From the NCBI GenBank assembly GCA_001604105.1, contig LVAQ01000008.1:4230-68229 (forward strand): a DNA stretch of 64,000 bases, written 5' to 3'. Every line of letters starts with the position of its first letter. Position 1 is the first letter of the stretch. Made by a program: the position numbers and the translations under genes. Source of the stretch: Clostridiales bacterium Firm_11 (GTDB taxonomy: Bacteria > Bacillota > Clostridia > Christensenellales > Aristaeellaceae). The notes under the pieces were generated by a model. The model worked only from the letters and a program-made list of their open reading frames with translations, was not told the origin of the DNA and made no database searches. Shown one piece after another: positions 45,281 to 53,716 of the stretch.

Positions 45281-45724
45281 CTCCCTTTGGAGCGCCCCGC
45301 AGCATGTTAACAACCCCCGGCTGGTTACTGCCATCGCTCGCCTCATAGCCCTGCGGGCTGTTCGCTCGCTTTCACTTTTGATGTGGCGTGAGGCTTTGGG
45401 GTTCCACCCCAAACCCCGGCAGGGGTTTCACCCCTGCATTCTGACCAGGGCTATTAGCCCTGGACCCAGTGTTTTCGGCAGCCTTTGCCGCGCTCCCTTT
45501 GGAGCGCCCCGCAGCTTGTCAAAAATCCCCAATTGGTTACTGCTGTCGCTCGCCTCATAGCCCTGCGGGCTGTTCGCTCGCTTTCGCTTTTGATGTGGCG
45601 TGAGGCTTTAGGGTTCCACCCCAAACCCCGGCAGGGGTTTCACCCCTGCACCCTGACCAGGGCTATTAGCCCTGGACCCAGTGTTTTCGGCAGCCTATGA
45701 CGCGCTCCCTTTGGAGCGCCCAGC
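45281..45724. repeat. 212-bp tandem repeat, two units plus 20 bp
   Basis: CTCCCTTTGGAGCGCC begins at 45281, 45493 and 45705. Each unit holds stems AGCCC-TGC-GGGCT, GGGGTTCCACCCC, CCCC(GGCA)GGGG and CCAGGGC-TATTA-GCCCTGG, and the phrase GGGCTGTTCGCTCGCTTT. The same core occurs in opposite orientation near 57.0 kb and, more divergent, in the 160-bp repeats at 6.7-7.4 kb. No credible gene is present; open frames here have no start signals. Confidence 0.9.
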
Positions 45725-45745
45725 CTTCACAGCAGGCTACCGCCC

Positions 45746-46267
45746 TTATTCGTCCCCGAACAGTGATAGCTTGCTGTTGAGCAGCGCCTTTTGTTCTTCG
45801 ATCAACGCCAGTAGTTCTTTACGGAAGTCCTTGGCTGCCTCCCGCATCGTTTCAGCGCTCTTTTCCAAGGTAGCCTTTTCTTCTTTGGCGTCATTAAGCA
45901 GCTCGGTCGCCTTATCCTGCGCCTCTTTGAGAATCACATCCGCGCGGTGCTTGGCTTCTTCCACAGCGCCATCGGCCAGCTTTTGCGCGCTCAGCAAGAT
46001 GGTCTCCAGCGTCTGGCTGGCTTGCCCCACCTGCGGCGCAGGCTCCGTGCGAACTACTTCCGGCTGCACAGGCATCACGGCCTTCGTAGCAGTCTCGAGC
46101 TCCCGCTTCGCCTTCACAAGCTCAGCCTCCAGCGCGTCGATGCGATCCTGCATAGCGACCATTTCGTCGCAGATTTGATCCAGATATTGATCCACGTCAA
46201 AGGGGTCATATCCAGCGCCTTTGTAGGCAAACTCTTTTTGTTCGATGTCCGAAACAGTGATGGCCAT
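45746..46267 (-). CDS. divIVA: DivIVA-family cell division/polarity protein
   Basis: The 173-residue protein binds curved membrane at poles and septa. Its N-terminal lipid-binding part has the family pattern (ITVSDIEQKEFAYKGAGYDPFDVDQYLDQI). A coiled coil (about 35-60) and a second, long coiled coil (about 80-160, rich in Ala, Glu, Lys) follow. GGAG precedes the ATG at 46267. It is last in the ylmE-sepF-yggT-ylmH-divIVA order, the standard division cluster next to ftsZ in Bacillota; ftsZ itself is not in the window. Confidence 0.93.
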   Translation of the reverse strand: MAITVSDIEQKEFAYKGAGYDPFDVDQYLDQICDEMVAMQDRIDALEAELVKAKRELETATKAVMPVQPEVVRTEPAPQVGQASQTLETILLSAQKLADGAVEEAKHRADVILKEAQDKATELLNDAKEEKATLEKSAETMREAAKDFRKELLALIEEQKALLNSKLSLFGDE

Positions 46268-46296
46268 GATGGTGCTCCTTTCGTACTCCAATCCCA

Positions 46297-47052
46297 CTAC
46301 CGTGGCGCGCCGTATCGCGTTGCTTTGATAGGCAGTCTGCCCTTTCGCGTCGGCTCGCCAATCCAATCAATTTTCAGCCGACCATGCCCGCGCGCGGATA
46401 TCGCATCCCCCTCGGCCACGCGTGCATCGGGCCGTAGCATAAGCGCGTGGCGCAGTTTAACCGCGCCGCCTTCAATCAGGGTGGCCGCCTGGCCGCGCGA
46501 CAGGTGGAAACCATCGGCAACAACCGCATCCAGCCGCGCGGTCTGCACCGTAAAGCGGATTTCCTCCCCCTGCGGCACGGCAGTCTGGGGCATCGCATCC
46601 ACAAGCTGCGCTTGCAGCCGCGCGCGTCCCGCTTGGGTCAGCCCGTCCAGTACGACCCCCGCCAGAGGCGATTCTACAAACAAATAAGCACGCTGCGCAC
46701 CCAGAACAATGTCGCCCGTACAGGCGCGCTTCACCCCAAGCCCCATCAAAGCACCCAGCAAATCGCGATGCTCCGGCGCCTCGCCATGCGGCCAGGCGAC
46801 CTCCACCACCGCTATGGGAAAGGGGGTTTCCGCTGCCGTCGGCGGGCAAAAGCGCGCCATCTGGCGCTCTGCGTCCGGGTATCCGCCAAACAGCGCGGCA
46901 ACTGTACCGCTGCGTTTGGCAGCCGCCAGCGCAAGCGCCGCTTCCGGCGGCGTTAAAAACGGTGTGAAACGGCAACGCCCCTGCCGCTCCGCAGAGGCGG
47001 CCAGCTCCAGCAGTCGCGGGAACGCCAGCGGCGCCTCGGCGGAAGGTGGCAT
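46297..47052 (-). CDS. ylmH: YlmH-type S4-domain RNA-binding protein
   Basis: The 251-residue protein ends in an S4 RNA-binding domain (RLDAVVADGFHLSRGQAATLIEGGAVKLR) preceded by a YlmH-specific domain with ALFGGYPDAERQMARF and LLGALMGLGVKRACTGDI. YlmH binds the ribosomal P-site region in rescue of stalled peptidyl-tRNA complexes. Its ATG overlaps the YggT stop by one base (TAATG), so they are translationally coupled. Confidence 0.92.
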   Translation of the reverse strand: MPPSAEAPLAFPRLLELAASAERQGRCRFTPFLTPPEAALALAAAKRSGTVAALFGGYPDAERQMARFCPPTAAETPFPIAVVEVAWPHGEAPEHRDLLGALMGLGVKRACTGDIVLGAQRAYLFVESPLAGVVLDGLTQAGRARLQAQLVDAMPQTAVPQGEEIRFTVQTARLDAVVADGFHLSRGQAATLIEGGAVKLRHALMLRPDARVAEGDAISARGHGRLKIDWIGEPTRKGRLPIKATRYGAPR

Positions 47053-47345
47053 TACAGCAACAGACCCTTAAGCAGCCTAAGCAGCCATTCGGCGATGTTC
47101 AGCAGCAGCCAAAGGCCGATGGGGGAAACATCCACGCGCATATCCTGCATCTTGGGGAAAAACCGCTTCAGCAGCGTGCGTACCGGCGCGAGCAATGGCT
47201 CTACATACTTGCCCAGCAGCTGTGTATACTTGTTATCCGGTGCCACCAGCATCATGATTACGTACAGAACCACCACCCATGAGGCAATGCTTAAGACGAA
47301 AATAGCGATATCAAAAACGAACCCTAACAATCCTACCAACATCAT
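47052..47345 (-). CDS. YggT/YlmG-family membrane protein
   Basis: The 97-residue protein has two hydrophobic helices (about 5-35 and 75-95) around a conserved APVRTLLKRFFPKMQDMRVDVSP loop, the YggT pattern. YlmG proteins help cell division and envelope organisation in Bacillota. AGGAGG precedes the ATG; a second ATG follows directly and either could be used. It lies between sepF and ylmH. Confidence 0.9.
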   Translation of the reverse strand: MMLVGLLGFVFDIAIFVLSIASWVVVLYVIMMLVAPDNKYTQLLGKYVEPLLAPVRTLLKRFFPKMQDMRVDVSPIGLWLLLNIAEWLLRLLKGLLL

Positions 47346-47449
47346 GATTCCTCCTATTCGTGTACTCGTTGCGGAAACCCATGCCGTATTCTATCGGCTG
47401 TCAAGCGCCCAGGTGGGCGCATGGGGTCGTATACAGGCTTCGCGCCAGG

Positions 47450-48916
47450 CTATCGCCCGGGGCTGCCCTCTGCGCTTTTCACAAAAGCGCCCTGCATGCC
47501 AAAAGGCGAACTGGCTCTGCGATGGGGTGTGGCGGCGGATGTCTCCGCTCGCTGCATGCCGCTTACAGGTGCTGCGCCTGCAGGTGTATAACTGCCCGCA
47601 TAGGCGTTGGATCGCGCTTGCGCAGCATCGTTCCTGTCGCCCTGCGCGGCGTAGGGCGATGTGTTCGCGCCTGCGTTGTATCCGTTTGCCTGCGCGGCAT
47701 AGGGCGCGGTGTTGGCTCCCGCAGCGTAAGTCCCGCCCTGCGCGGCGTAGGGCGATGTGTTCGCGCCTGCGTTATATGCGTTTGCCTGCGCGGCATAGGG
47801 CGCGGTGTTGGCTCCCGCAGTGTAGCCGCCCGCCGTCGCGGTATAGGGCGATGTGTTCGCGCCTGCGTTGTATGCGTTATTCTGGGCGGCGTAGGGCGAT
47901 GTGCTTGCCCCCGCAGCATAACCGCTTGCCGTCGCAGCATAGGCGGATGTGTTCATCGCGGCGGGGTTCTCCTGCATCTGCCTTGCGTCATAACCAGTCG
48001 TGCCGCTCCCGTACCCAGACCCTTGCTGGTTATACCCTGCGGTGCGTCCTCCCATGGTTTGTCTGGCGGCATAGCTTCCCGCCTGCGCGCCGTAGCCCGC
48101 CTGGGGCTGCGCCGGATACGCCTGCGCGCCTGCGGCATAACTGGGGGCGCTTGCATACTCAGGCCGTACATACCCCTGCGCCTCCGGCGTCGCGGCAAAT
48201 TTCTGCATCGCGGGGTCGATCACCACATATACGGAGGGGGATGAAATCAGGTAGATGCCTCGTTGGGATATTTTGCTGAGCTGGCATCCCAGGGTATAGG
48301 CCGCGCCGCTGAGCATATCCACACAACGCTGGCGCTCACTGTCGTTGGCGATGAACTCCATATTGAGGAACACCGATGCGTTGGCTTTGATATACTCAAT
48401 CACCTTGGTGCACTCGTTTCGGCTGCGGAGCAGCACCACATACTCCACATGCGCGTAATAGTTGCCTTCGGGCCCGCGAATCATATTGGGGAAGGGCAGC
48501 ACATTCCCCTGCGGGGCTTGCGCCTGCTGGGGGTAGGCCGCCTGCGCGGCGGGGCTACGGCCAAATTGCTGCGCCTTTTGCTGCTGCATGGCCGCCATTT
48601 GACGGCGCTGTTGCTCTTCCGCCTGCTGGCGCTGGGCTCCGGCTTCCGCCTGCATATCCTTCTGGCTTCGGTACGGTACCCGGCCGTTATACTTATCGCT
48701 CGCATCCCCGCTGAAACGATCCGAAGGCGCCGTGCGTCCGGTATCGCCGCTCATGGGTGGGGTGTCCTGCGCAGTTTGCGGGATGCCAGCATACGCCTGC
48801 TGCGCCTCACCGGAGGCGTAGTAGGCGTTGTTTGCAATTCGGTTGGCATCCCCACCGCGGGCGGTCTTACCGCCCTTTTCGGCCAACCATTCGTTGACCT
48901 TCTGGAACACACCCAA
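47450..48916 (-). CDS. sepF: SepF with a long tandem-repeat C-terminal tail
   Basis: SepF anchors FtsZ filaments to the membrane. An amphipathic N-terminus (FQKVNEWLAEKGG) and the SepF core (about 158-235: VVLLRSRNECTKVIEYIKAN, the FLNMEFIA step, RGIYLISSPSVYVV) are clear. The protein is 488 residues, against about 150-200 for usual SepF. Residues 240-488 are low-complexity Ala, Tyr, Gln, Gly. Within them six 16-residue units of the form YAAQxxxYxAGANTxP (326-421) alternate in two subtypes. Start: TTG with AGGAGG eight bases upstream. Its place between ylmE and yggT confirms the identity. Confidence 0.88.
   Translation of the reverse strand: MGVFQKVNEWLAEKGGKTARGGDANRIANNAYYASGEAQQAYAGIPQTAQDTPPMSGDTGRTAPSDRFSGDASDKYNGRVPYRSQKDMQAEAGAQRQQAEEQQRRQMAAMQQQKAQQFGRSPAAQAAYPQQAQAPQGNVLPFPNMIRGPEGNYYAHVEYVVLLRSRNECTKVIEYIKANASVFLNMEFIANDSERQRCVDMLSGAAYTLGCQLSKISQRGIYLISSPSVYVVIDPAMQKFAATPEAQGYVRPEYASAPSYAAGAQAYPAQPQAGYGAQAGSYAARQTMGGRTAGYNQQGSGYGSGTTGYDARQMQENPAAMNTSAYAATASGYAAGASTSPYAAQNNAYNAGANTSPYTATAGGYTAGANTAPYAAQANAYNAGANTSPYAAQGGTYAAGANTAPYAAQANGYNAGANTSPYAAQGDRNDAAQARSNAYAGSYTPAGAAPVSGMQRAETSAATPHRRASSPFGMQGAFVKSAEGSPGR
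47640..47941. repeat. 48-bp coding repeats in sepF
   Basis: Six in-frame 48-bp units encode the SepF tail repeats. Odd and even units differ (AGANTAP versus YNAGANTSP endings), giving a 96-bp higher-order repeat that suggests recent unequal exchange. Confidence 0.85.
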
Positions 48917-49011
48917 ACGATTTACCTCCTGCTATGATCAAAGCACGCGTATGCCGTAAACCAGAACGGCTCACCGCCTCGCAGCCCGAATCCACTGATG
49001 CTAAACCCTGA

Positions 49012-49755
49012 TTACCGGGGACGATACAGCGCGGTACCCACGCGAACCATGGTTGCGCCTTCCCGCGCGGCGATGGCAAAATCATGGCTCATGCCCATGG
49101 AGAGTTCCTCCATGCGCACATTCTCGTATCCTTCTTGTGCCAGCGCGTCAAAGAGCGTACGCATTCCCTGAAAGTAAACGGTCAACTGCGCCTCATCGTC
49201 TATGAAGGGCATAATGGCCATCAGCCCGCGAATGCGAAGGCTATGGTAATCCTTCATGCGGCGCAGGAAGGGGCGCACGTCCTGGGGTGTAAAGCCCGCT
49301 TTTTGCGTTTCCCCCGCGATGTTTACCTGCACCAGCGCATCCAGCGTCCTGTTTTGCTGTTCGGCACGGCGCTCCACTTCCTCCGCCAGGGCGATTCTGT
49401 CCAAGGATTGGAGCAACCATACTTTATCTATTATATCTTTAACTTTGTTCGTTTGCAACCTTCCGATCCAATGCAGGCGAAATTGGGGGTCGATAGCGTT
49501 GAGTTTCGGCCGCGCCACCTGTACGCGATTCTCACCAATATCCAATATACCAAGGGGTTTGAGCGCATTGACCACCTCGGCGCCAACGGTTTTGGTAACG
49601 GCGATAATTTTCGCGGGCGGCTGCGCGCGGTAGATGTTTCGGGCAAGGATTTCCCTTACTTCCGCCACATTGGCCGCCAGCGCGGCCTGCGAAACCGTAG
49701 CAAATGGGGTAACGCCACCCGTATCCGTTCCCGGTGCGGGTTCCTCCGTAAACAT
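49012..49755 (-). CDS. ylmE: YggS/YlmE-type PLP-homeostasis protein
   Basis: The 247-residue protein has an alanine-racemase-like barrel binding pyridoxal phosphate. The Lys is in AKIIAVTKTV near residue 52, followed by GENRVQ, LHWIGRLQTNK and the phosphate-binding LSMGMSHDF near the C-terminus. It has no known enzyme activity; it keeps free PLP in balance. AGGAGGGG precedes the ATG. It is upstream of sepF in the division cluster. Confidence 0.92.
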   Translation of the reverse strand: MFTEEPAPGTDTGGVTPFATVSQAALAANVAEVREILARNIYRAQPPAKIIAVTKTVGAEVVNALKPLGILDIGENRVQVARPKLNAIDPQFRLHWIGRLQTNKVKDIIDKVWLLQSLDRIALAEEVERRAEQQNRTLDALVQVNIAGETQKAGFTPQDVRPFLRRMKDYHSLRIRGLMAIMPFIDDEAQLTVYFQGMRTLFDALAQEGYENVRMEELSMGMSHDFAIAAREGATMVRVGTALYRPR

Positions 49756-49766
49756 CCTATCCCCTC

Positions 49767-51608
49767 CTAATGAAACAGCCTGACCCTCTGCCCCGTTCCC
49801 AGCACGCCCGTCTGAATGGCGGAAATAAACACCTTATCCCCTTGACGCGCCAGAATATCCACAGGGATAAACACCTGCGTGCCATCATCATTCAACCGCA
49901 CAACGCCTTTTTGCTCGTTCTGCGTATAGATGGCCGTAGCGGGAACCAGCAGCCCATCGGCGTATTCGCCAAGTTCTGCCTGGCAGGTGCGCATGTACAG
50001 CACGGGATCCACATCCCCCATCACGGCCAGGCGCACAAGCAGTTCGCCGCTGGCGCGGGTGTAGCTGAGCACCTGCGCATCTACCGTGGTGTTGGAAAAC
50101 TGTTCCAGCATCAGCTTATAGGTCGTGCCTTCCACAGGGGTCCAAACGCTATCCTTAATGAGCAGGAGCACGGCATAGTTGCCTTTTTTGACCAACCTGT
50201 ATATGTTGGTCTTGCCGCGCTCGGAGGCAGCCTGCTCCGGTTTTTGACCGCCAAACATTGCGCGCACCTCGGCGGGCGTATAGGTTTGAAACTTGTCCGG
50301 CGTAAGCGCCACCTCATAGCCATCGGTGTAGAAGCTGATAATGCTCTCCTGCGTGGCGGCGCGCTGCTTGATCCAACCGTCAATGCTCTGCTGCTGTGTT
50401 TCTTCGTCATCAAATAGGCGGTTGAGCCGCATATCCGACGAATACTTGCTGCGGAAGTACTTCTGTCGCTCGGTGATGGCGGTGGCCAAAATCGACTCCT
50501 GATTGATCAGATTCCCCCGCTGCCCCTGCACAAGCGAACGTACTTCCAGCCCGCGCTGCACCACATCGGTTTCCAGCCTGCTCATCTTCTGGTCATAGGC
50601 TGTTTCCCCGGCCAGCAGGGTTTGCTGGTAGGTTTTAATCTGGTCGCGATAATCCTGCAAGGTGGTCATCGCCTTGGTGGAATAGCCTGTGGAGTACACA
50701 TAGCATACCACATCCCCGCGGTACACCACGCTGCCCTCCTGCGCCTTGTAATCGATACTCTGCACGCCTTCATCGCTGTAGACCGTCTCGTTGCGCACAA
50801 TCATGGCGTCCCCGCGGTGGATGGTGCCCAGCGTGCCCGATTCGATCACCGCGCTGGTGGGTTTACTCCCCTGTAAGCTTTGTAGAAAAAACAGCACGCC
50901 CCCCAGCGCGACCAGCACAATCACAAGCGTTTGCAAGATTCGGCTCAGCTTGCTGCGATTGGCGCGTTTCTCCTTGCGGCGTTGTTTTCGTTCCTTTTTA
51001 GCCTGTACGGCAGCCTTGGCTTTCTGCATGGCTTGCCACTCCAAAAGCTGCTCGGGGCTCATGCCCAGCTGTGCGGCCTGCCACTGCGCCCATTGCGCCT
51101 CGGTCATCCCCTGCGCGGCTGCCGTCTGTTGCTGAGGCGGCATCGCCTGCGCAGTCTGTTGCTGTGCTGGCATTGCCTGCGCAGCCTGCCAGGCGGCTTG
51201 CTCGGGCGAGATAGCCTGCCATTGCATGGTTTGCGCACCCGGCGCCATTTGCGTAGCCTGCCACGCCGCAGCCTGCTCAGGCGGTACAGCCTGCCACACC
51301 TGCGTTTGCGCGCCCGGCACAGCCTGCCAGGATGGCGTGGGCTGCTGGGGTACGCCCTGCCATTGCGGCGCCTGCATACCCGGCGCGGCTTGCGCCGCCT
51401 GCCACTGCGCCGCCTGCTCCGGCGTTATACCCTGCCACGCCTGCGTTTGCGCGCCGGCCTGCATGGCTTGCCATTGCGCAGCCTGCTCAGGGGTCATGTT
51501 TTGGGTGGCCAGCTGCCGCGCAGCCTGTTCAGGGGTCATGCTTTGCGTAGCCTGCCACATCGCCACCTGTTCCGGCGTCCATGGTTCATTCATACCATTG
51601 CCTTGCAT
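49767..51608 (-). CDS. HlyD-like adaptor with a repeat-rich N-terminal domain
   Basis: The 613-residue protein has a basic segment and one membrane helix (about 221-243), then an extracellular HlyD/adaptor part with a lipoyl-like beta domain (GSVVYRGDVVCYVYST), helical hairpin and beta-barrel. Such proteins lie beside ylmE/sepF in other Clostridia. Residues 1-200 are unusual: eight imperfect copies of [S/T]PEQAAxWQA plus Pro/Gln/Ala-rich stretches, all predicted cytoplasmic. AAAGGAG precedes the ATG at 51608. It ends 11 bp before ylmE. Its partner is unknown. Confidence 0.78.
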   Translation of the reverse strand: MQGNGMNEPWTPEQVAMWQATQSMTPEQAARQLATQNMTPEQAAQWQAMQAGAQTQAWQGITPEQAAQWQAAQAAPGMQAPQWQGVPQQPTPSWQAVPGAQTQVWQAVPPEQAAAWQATQMAPGAQTMQWQAISPEQAAWQAAQAMPAQQQTAQAMPPQQQTAAAQGMTEAQWAQWQAAQLGMSPEQLLEWQAMQKAKAAVQAKKERKQRRKEKRANRSKLSRILQTLVIVLVALGGVLFFLQSLQGSKPTSAVIESGTLGTIHRGDAMIVRNETVYSDEGVQSIDYKAQEGSVVYRGDVVCYVYSTGYSTKAMTTLQDYRDQIKTYQQTLLAGETAYDQKMSRLETDVVQRGLEVRSLVQGQRGNLINQESILATAITERQKYFRSKYSSDMRLNRLFDDEETQQQSIDGWIKQRAATQESIISFYTDGYEVALTPDKFQTYTPAEVRAMFGGQKPEQAASERGKTNIYRLVKKGNYAVLLLIKDSVWTPVEGTTYKLMLEQFSNTTVDAQVLSYTRASGELLVRLAVMGDVDPVLYMRTCQAELGEYADGLLVPATAIYTQNEQKGVVRLNDDGTQVFIPVDILARQGDKVFISAIQTGVLGTGQRVRLFH

Positions 51609-51774
51609 TGCATGTCTCCTTTCCCCCAAGCAGTCTATGCCGATCTCAAGATGCAATCGCCCTAGGCATGCAAGGCGGCTTCACGAGAACCCGTCCACGC
51701 CAAAGGCGCTCCCTTGGTTGTACTTTTATGCTTCCATTGGCTGGTTCGCATCGCATCCCCTGCGCCCACAAGCC

Positions 51775-52512
51775 TTACGCGCCGCTTTCTTCAATTGCCC
51801 GCAGCCGCGCCAGCACGCGGCGTTCCATGCGGGATACCTGCATCTGCGATACGCCCAGCCGCTTGGCGGTTTCCCGCTGCCCCAGGCGGTCACGGTAGCG
51901 AAGCGTAAGCAGCTGGCGTTCCTTATCATCTACTTTGCTGAGGATCCAGCTCATCCACTGCGCCTGTTCCACCTGCTCAAAGCCGGTATCCGTAACGCCC
52001 AGCATGGCGCTCAAATCCGCCTCGCTGTCATCGCTAACGGGTGCGTCCAGCGAGGTTACATCCGTCTGGTTACGCAGATCCAGCAGCATCAGCAGCTCGT
52101 CGGGGGTAATTTGCATGGCATCGGCCAGTTCGCGCGCGCTGGGTTCCCGCATATGCTCGCGTTCAAACTGTTCCCGTATCTGTTGCATTTTGAACAGCTT
52201 CTGGCGTGCGTCTCTGGGCACGCGCATGCCGGAAGCCTTGTCGCGCAAGTAGTTGCGCACATCCCCCGCGATGGTTGGGATGGCGTAGGTAACAAACCGG
52301 AAGCCCCGTTCCGGCTCAAAGCGCTCAACCGCCTTCATCAGCGCGATGCTTGCCACCTGTTGCAAATCTTCACGTTCCGCGCCGCGCCCTTCAAAGCGGC
52401 GAGCCACGGCACGCGCGAGCGGCAGGTAACTCTCAATCAACTCATCGCGCAGCGCAGGCGAGCGCGTAACCGCATATTGCTCCAGAAGCGGTACCAAGCG
52501 TTCATCATTCAT
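51775..52512 (-). CDS. SigB/SigF-subfamily alternative sigma factor
   Basis: The 245-residue protein has sigma region 2 (REDLQQVASIALMKAVERFEPERGFRFVTYAIPTIAGDVRNYLRDK), region 3 (PSARELADAMQITPDELL) and region 4 (LTLRYRDRLGQRETAKRLGVSQMQVSRMERRVL). It is a SigB-type (general stress) or related sigma factor. The gene follows an anti-sigma gene by 15 bp, the usual rsbW-sigB order. No RsbV-type antagonist gene or sporulation neighbours are seen. The start codon is ATG at 52512. Confidence 0.9.
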   Translation of the reverse strand: MNDERLVPLLEQYAVTRSPALRDELIESYLPLARAVARRFEGRGAEREDLQQVASIALMKAVERFEPERGFRFVTYAIPTIAGDVRNYLRDKASGMRVPRDARQKLFKMQQIREQFEREHMREPSARELADAMQITPDELLMLLDLRNQTDVTSLDAPVSDDSEADLSAMLGVTDTGFEQVEQAQWMSWILSKVDDKERQLLTLRYRDRLGQRETAKRLGVSQMQVSRMERRVLARLRAIEESGA

Positions 52513-52527
52513 TGCGCCACCGACCCT

Positions 52528-52911
52528 TTACACAGGCAGTGAAAAACCGATGGAACCCACGCCGCAGGAATCGCACTCCAGCGTAACGTCCGGCATCAGC
52601 GTTTCCAGAACCCCTCGGGTGATCTCCAAATCATTCATGGGCAGGTCAGAAGCCCCGCCCGCGCGGATCGCGTTAAGGCAGCAGTGCAGCCGGTTTCCCT
52701 CCACGCGCGCGTGCAGTTCCAGCCGCTCTGCCGCTACCGGCTGGTGCAGCAGACAATCGCAGCATTCGTCCGTTGCGGTACGTAAATCGTCGATCAAATC
52801 CACATCCAGGCCCGCCATCATGCCAAGGCCGCTGAGCATCATACGCGCAAGCAGCACAAACTCCCTGTCCGCGGGCAGGCTCAGGAAGATTTCCCCCTTG
52901 TTATCGGCCAT
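52528..52911 (-). CDS. RsbW-like anti-sigma factor with degenerate ATP-binding boxes
   Basis: The 127-residue protein aligns by eye with RsbW/SpoIIAB anti-sigma kinases (LSLPADREFVLLARMMLSG, IDDLRTATDECCDCLL). Key GHKL residues are changed: the N-box Asn (ExxxN) is Cys (ECCDC), and no DxGxGF box follows. ATP binding and RsbV kinase activity may therefore be lost. AAAGGGG precedes the ATG at 52911; the longer frame starts earlier but is not favoured. It lies just upstream of the sigma gene, so its likely target is that sigma factor. Regulation may use the palindrome at 52927-52941. Confidence 0.72.
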   Translation of the reverse strand: MADNKGEIFLSLPADREFVLLARMMLSGLGMMAGLDVDLIDDLRTATDECCDCLLHQPVAAERLELHARVEGNRLHCCLNAIRAGGASDLPMNDLEITRGVLETLMPDVTLECDSCGVGSIGFSLPV

Positions 52912-52926
52912 TTCCGTTACCCCTTT

Positions 52927-52941
52927 CAACGTGCCACGTTG
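52927..52941. promoter_or_regulatory. 15-bp perfect palindrome before the anti-sigma gene
   Basis: CAACGTG-C-CACGTTG is fully symmetric and sits 15 bases before the anti-sigma start, overlapping the ribosome-binding region on its left. It may be an operator or RNA hairpin. Confidence 0.5.
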
Positions 52942-52954
52942 TATCGGAATCGGC

Positions 52955-53716
52955 TTATCCTAACACATCTGCAAGCATTTTGGCAAGTAGCAGGGCCAGC
53001 ACCACCAGCATCACCCCGCGCACAACCTTGCCGCCCTTGCGGATGGTAAGCCGACTGCCAAGCGCTGCGCCCAGCATGGCGCAAACCCCCGCGGGTATGC
53101 CCAGCAGAAACAGCACATCGCCCGTGATGATCAGGCTTACCAGCGCCGCCAGATTGCTGGCAAGATTTACAAGTTTGGCCGTGCCGCTGGCGCAAACCGC
53201 ATCCATGGCAAACAATTGTAAAAAAAAGAGGATTAAGAACGTGCCCGTACCTGGGCCGATGAGCCCGTCATAGAACCCCACCCCACAGCCAATGGCAAAA
53301 GCGATGCCGCGCGTTGCGTTACGCGTGCGTTCCTTGGGCTTGCCCATTCCCTTGCGGCCGCGCAGGGTAAAAACCGCCGCAACCGGGATGCAGCTGACCA
53401 CCAGCACCTGCACCACGCGCGGGGGAAGGGATACCATCAGCAGCGCGCCCAGCGCACTACAGACGAGCGCGCCCAGCGCGGCGGGCACGCCTACGCCCCA
53501 GTCCAGCCTGTCTGCCCGGGCGAAATTGCGGGTGGCCAGCAAGGTGCCCATCATGGCGGATAGCTTGTTGGTACCCGAAGCCAGCGCGGGCGAAAGCCCC
53601 GCCAGATAGTACGCGGGCAGCGATATCATACCGCCGCCGCCCGCAATGGCGTCAATGAAGCCCGCCAGCAACGCCAGCGGGCAGACGATCAGCAGCATGG
53701 CCGGTGTCAGTGTCAT
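52955..53716 (-). CDS. TSUP (TauE/SafE)-family membrane transporter
   Basis: The 253-residue protein has about eight hydrophobic helices and the TSUP signatures (GFIDAIAGGGGMISLPAYYLAGL near the N-terminus; GFYDGLIGPGTGTFL in the middle). Such proteins export sulfite, sulfonates or related anions; the substrate here is unknown. Its ATG overlaps the last base of the upstream membrane gene stop (TGATG), with AGAAGG before it, so both are translationally coupled. Confidence 0.9.
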   Translation of the reverse strand: MTLTPAMLLIVCPLALLAGFIDAIAGGGGMISLPAYYLAGLSPALASGTNKLSAMMGTLLATRNFARADRLDWGVGVPAALGALVCSALGALLMVSLPPRVVQVLVVSCIPVAAVFTLRGRKGMGKPKERTRNATRGIAFAIGCGVGFYDGLIGPGTGTFLILFFLQLFAMDAVCASGTAKLVNLASNLAALVSLIITGDVLFLLGIPAGVCAMLGAALGSRLTIRKGGKVVRGVMLVVLALLLAKMLADVLG

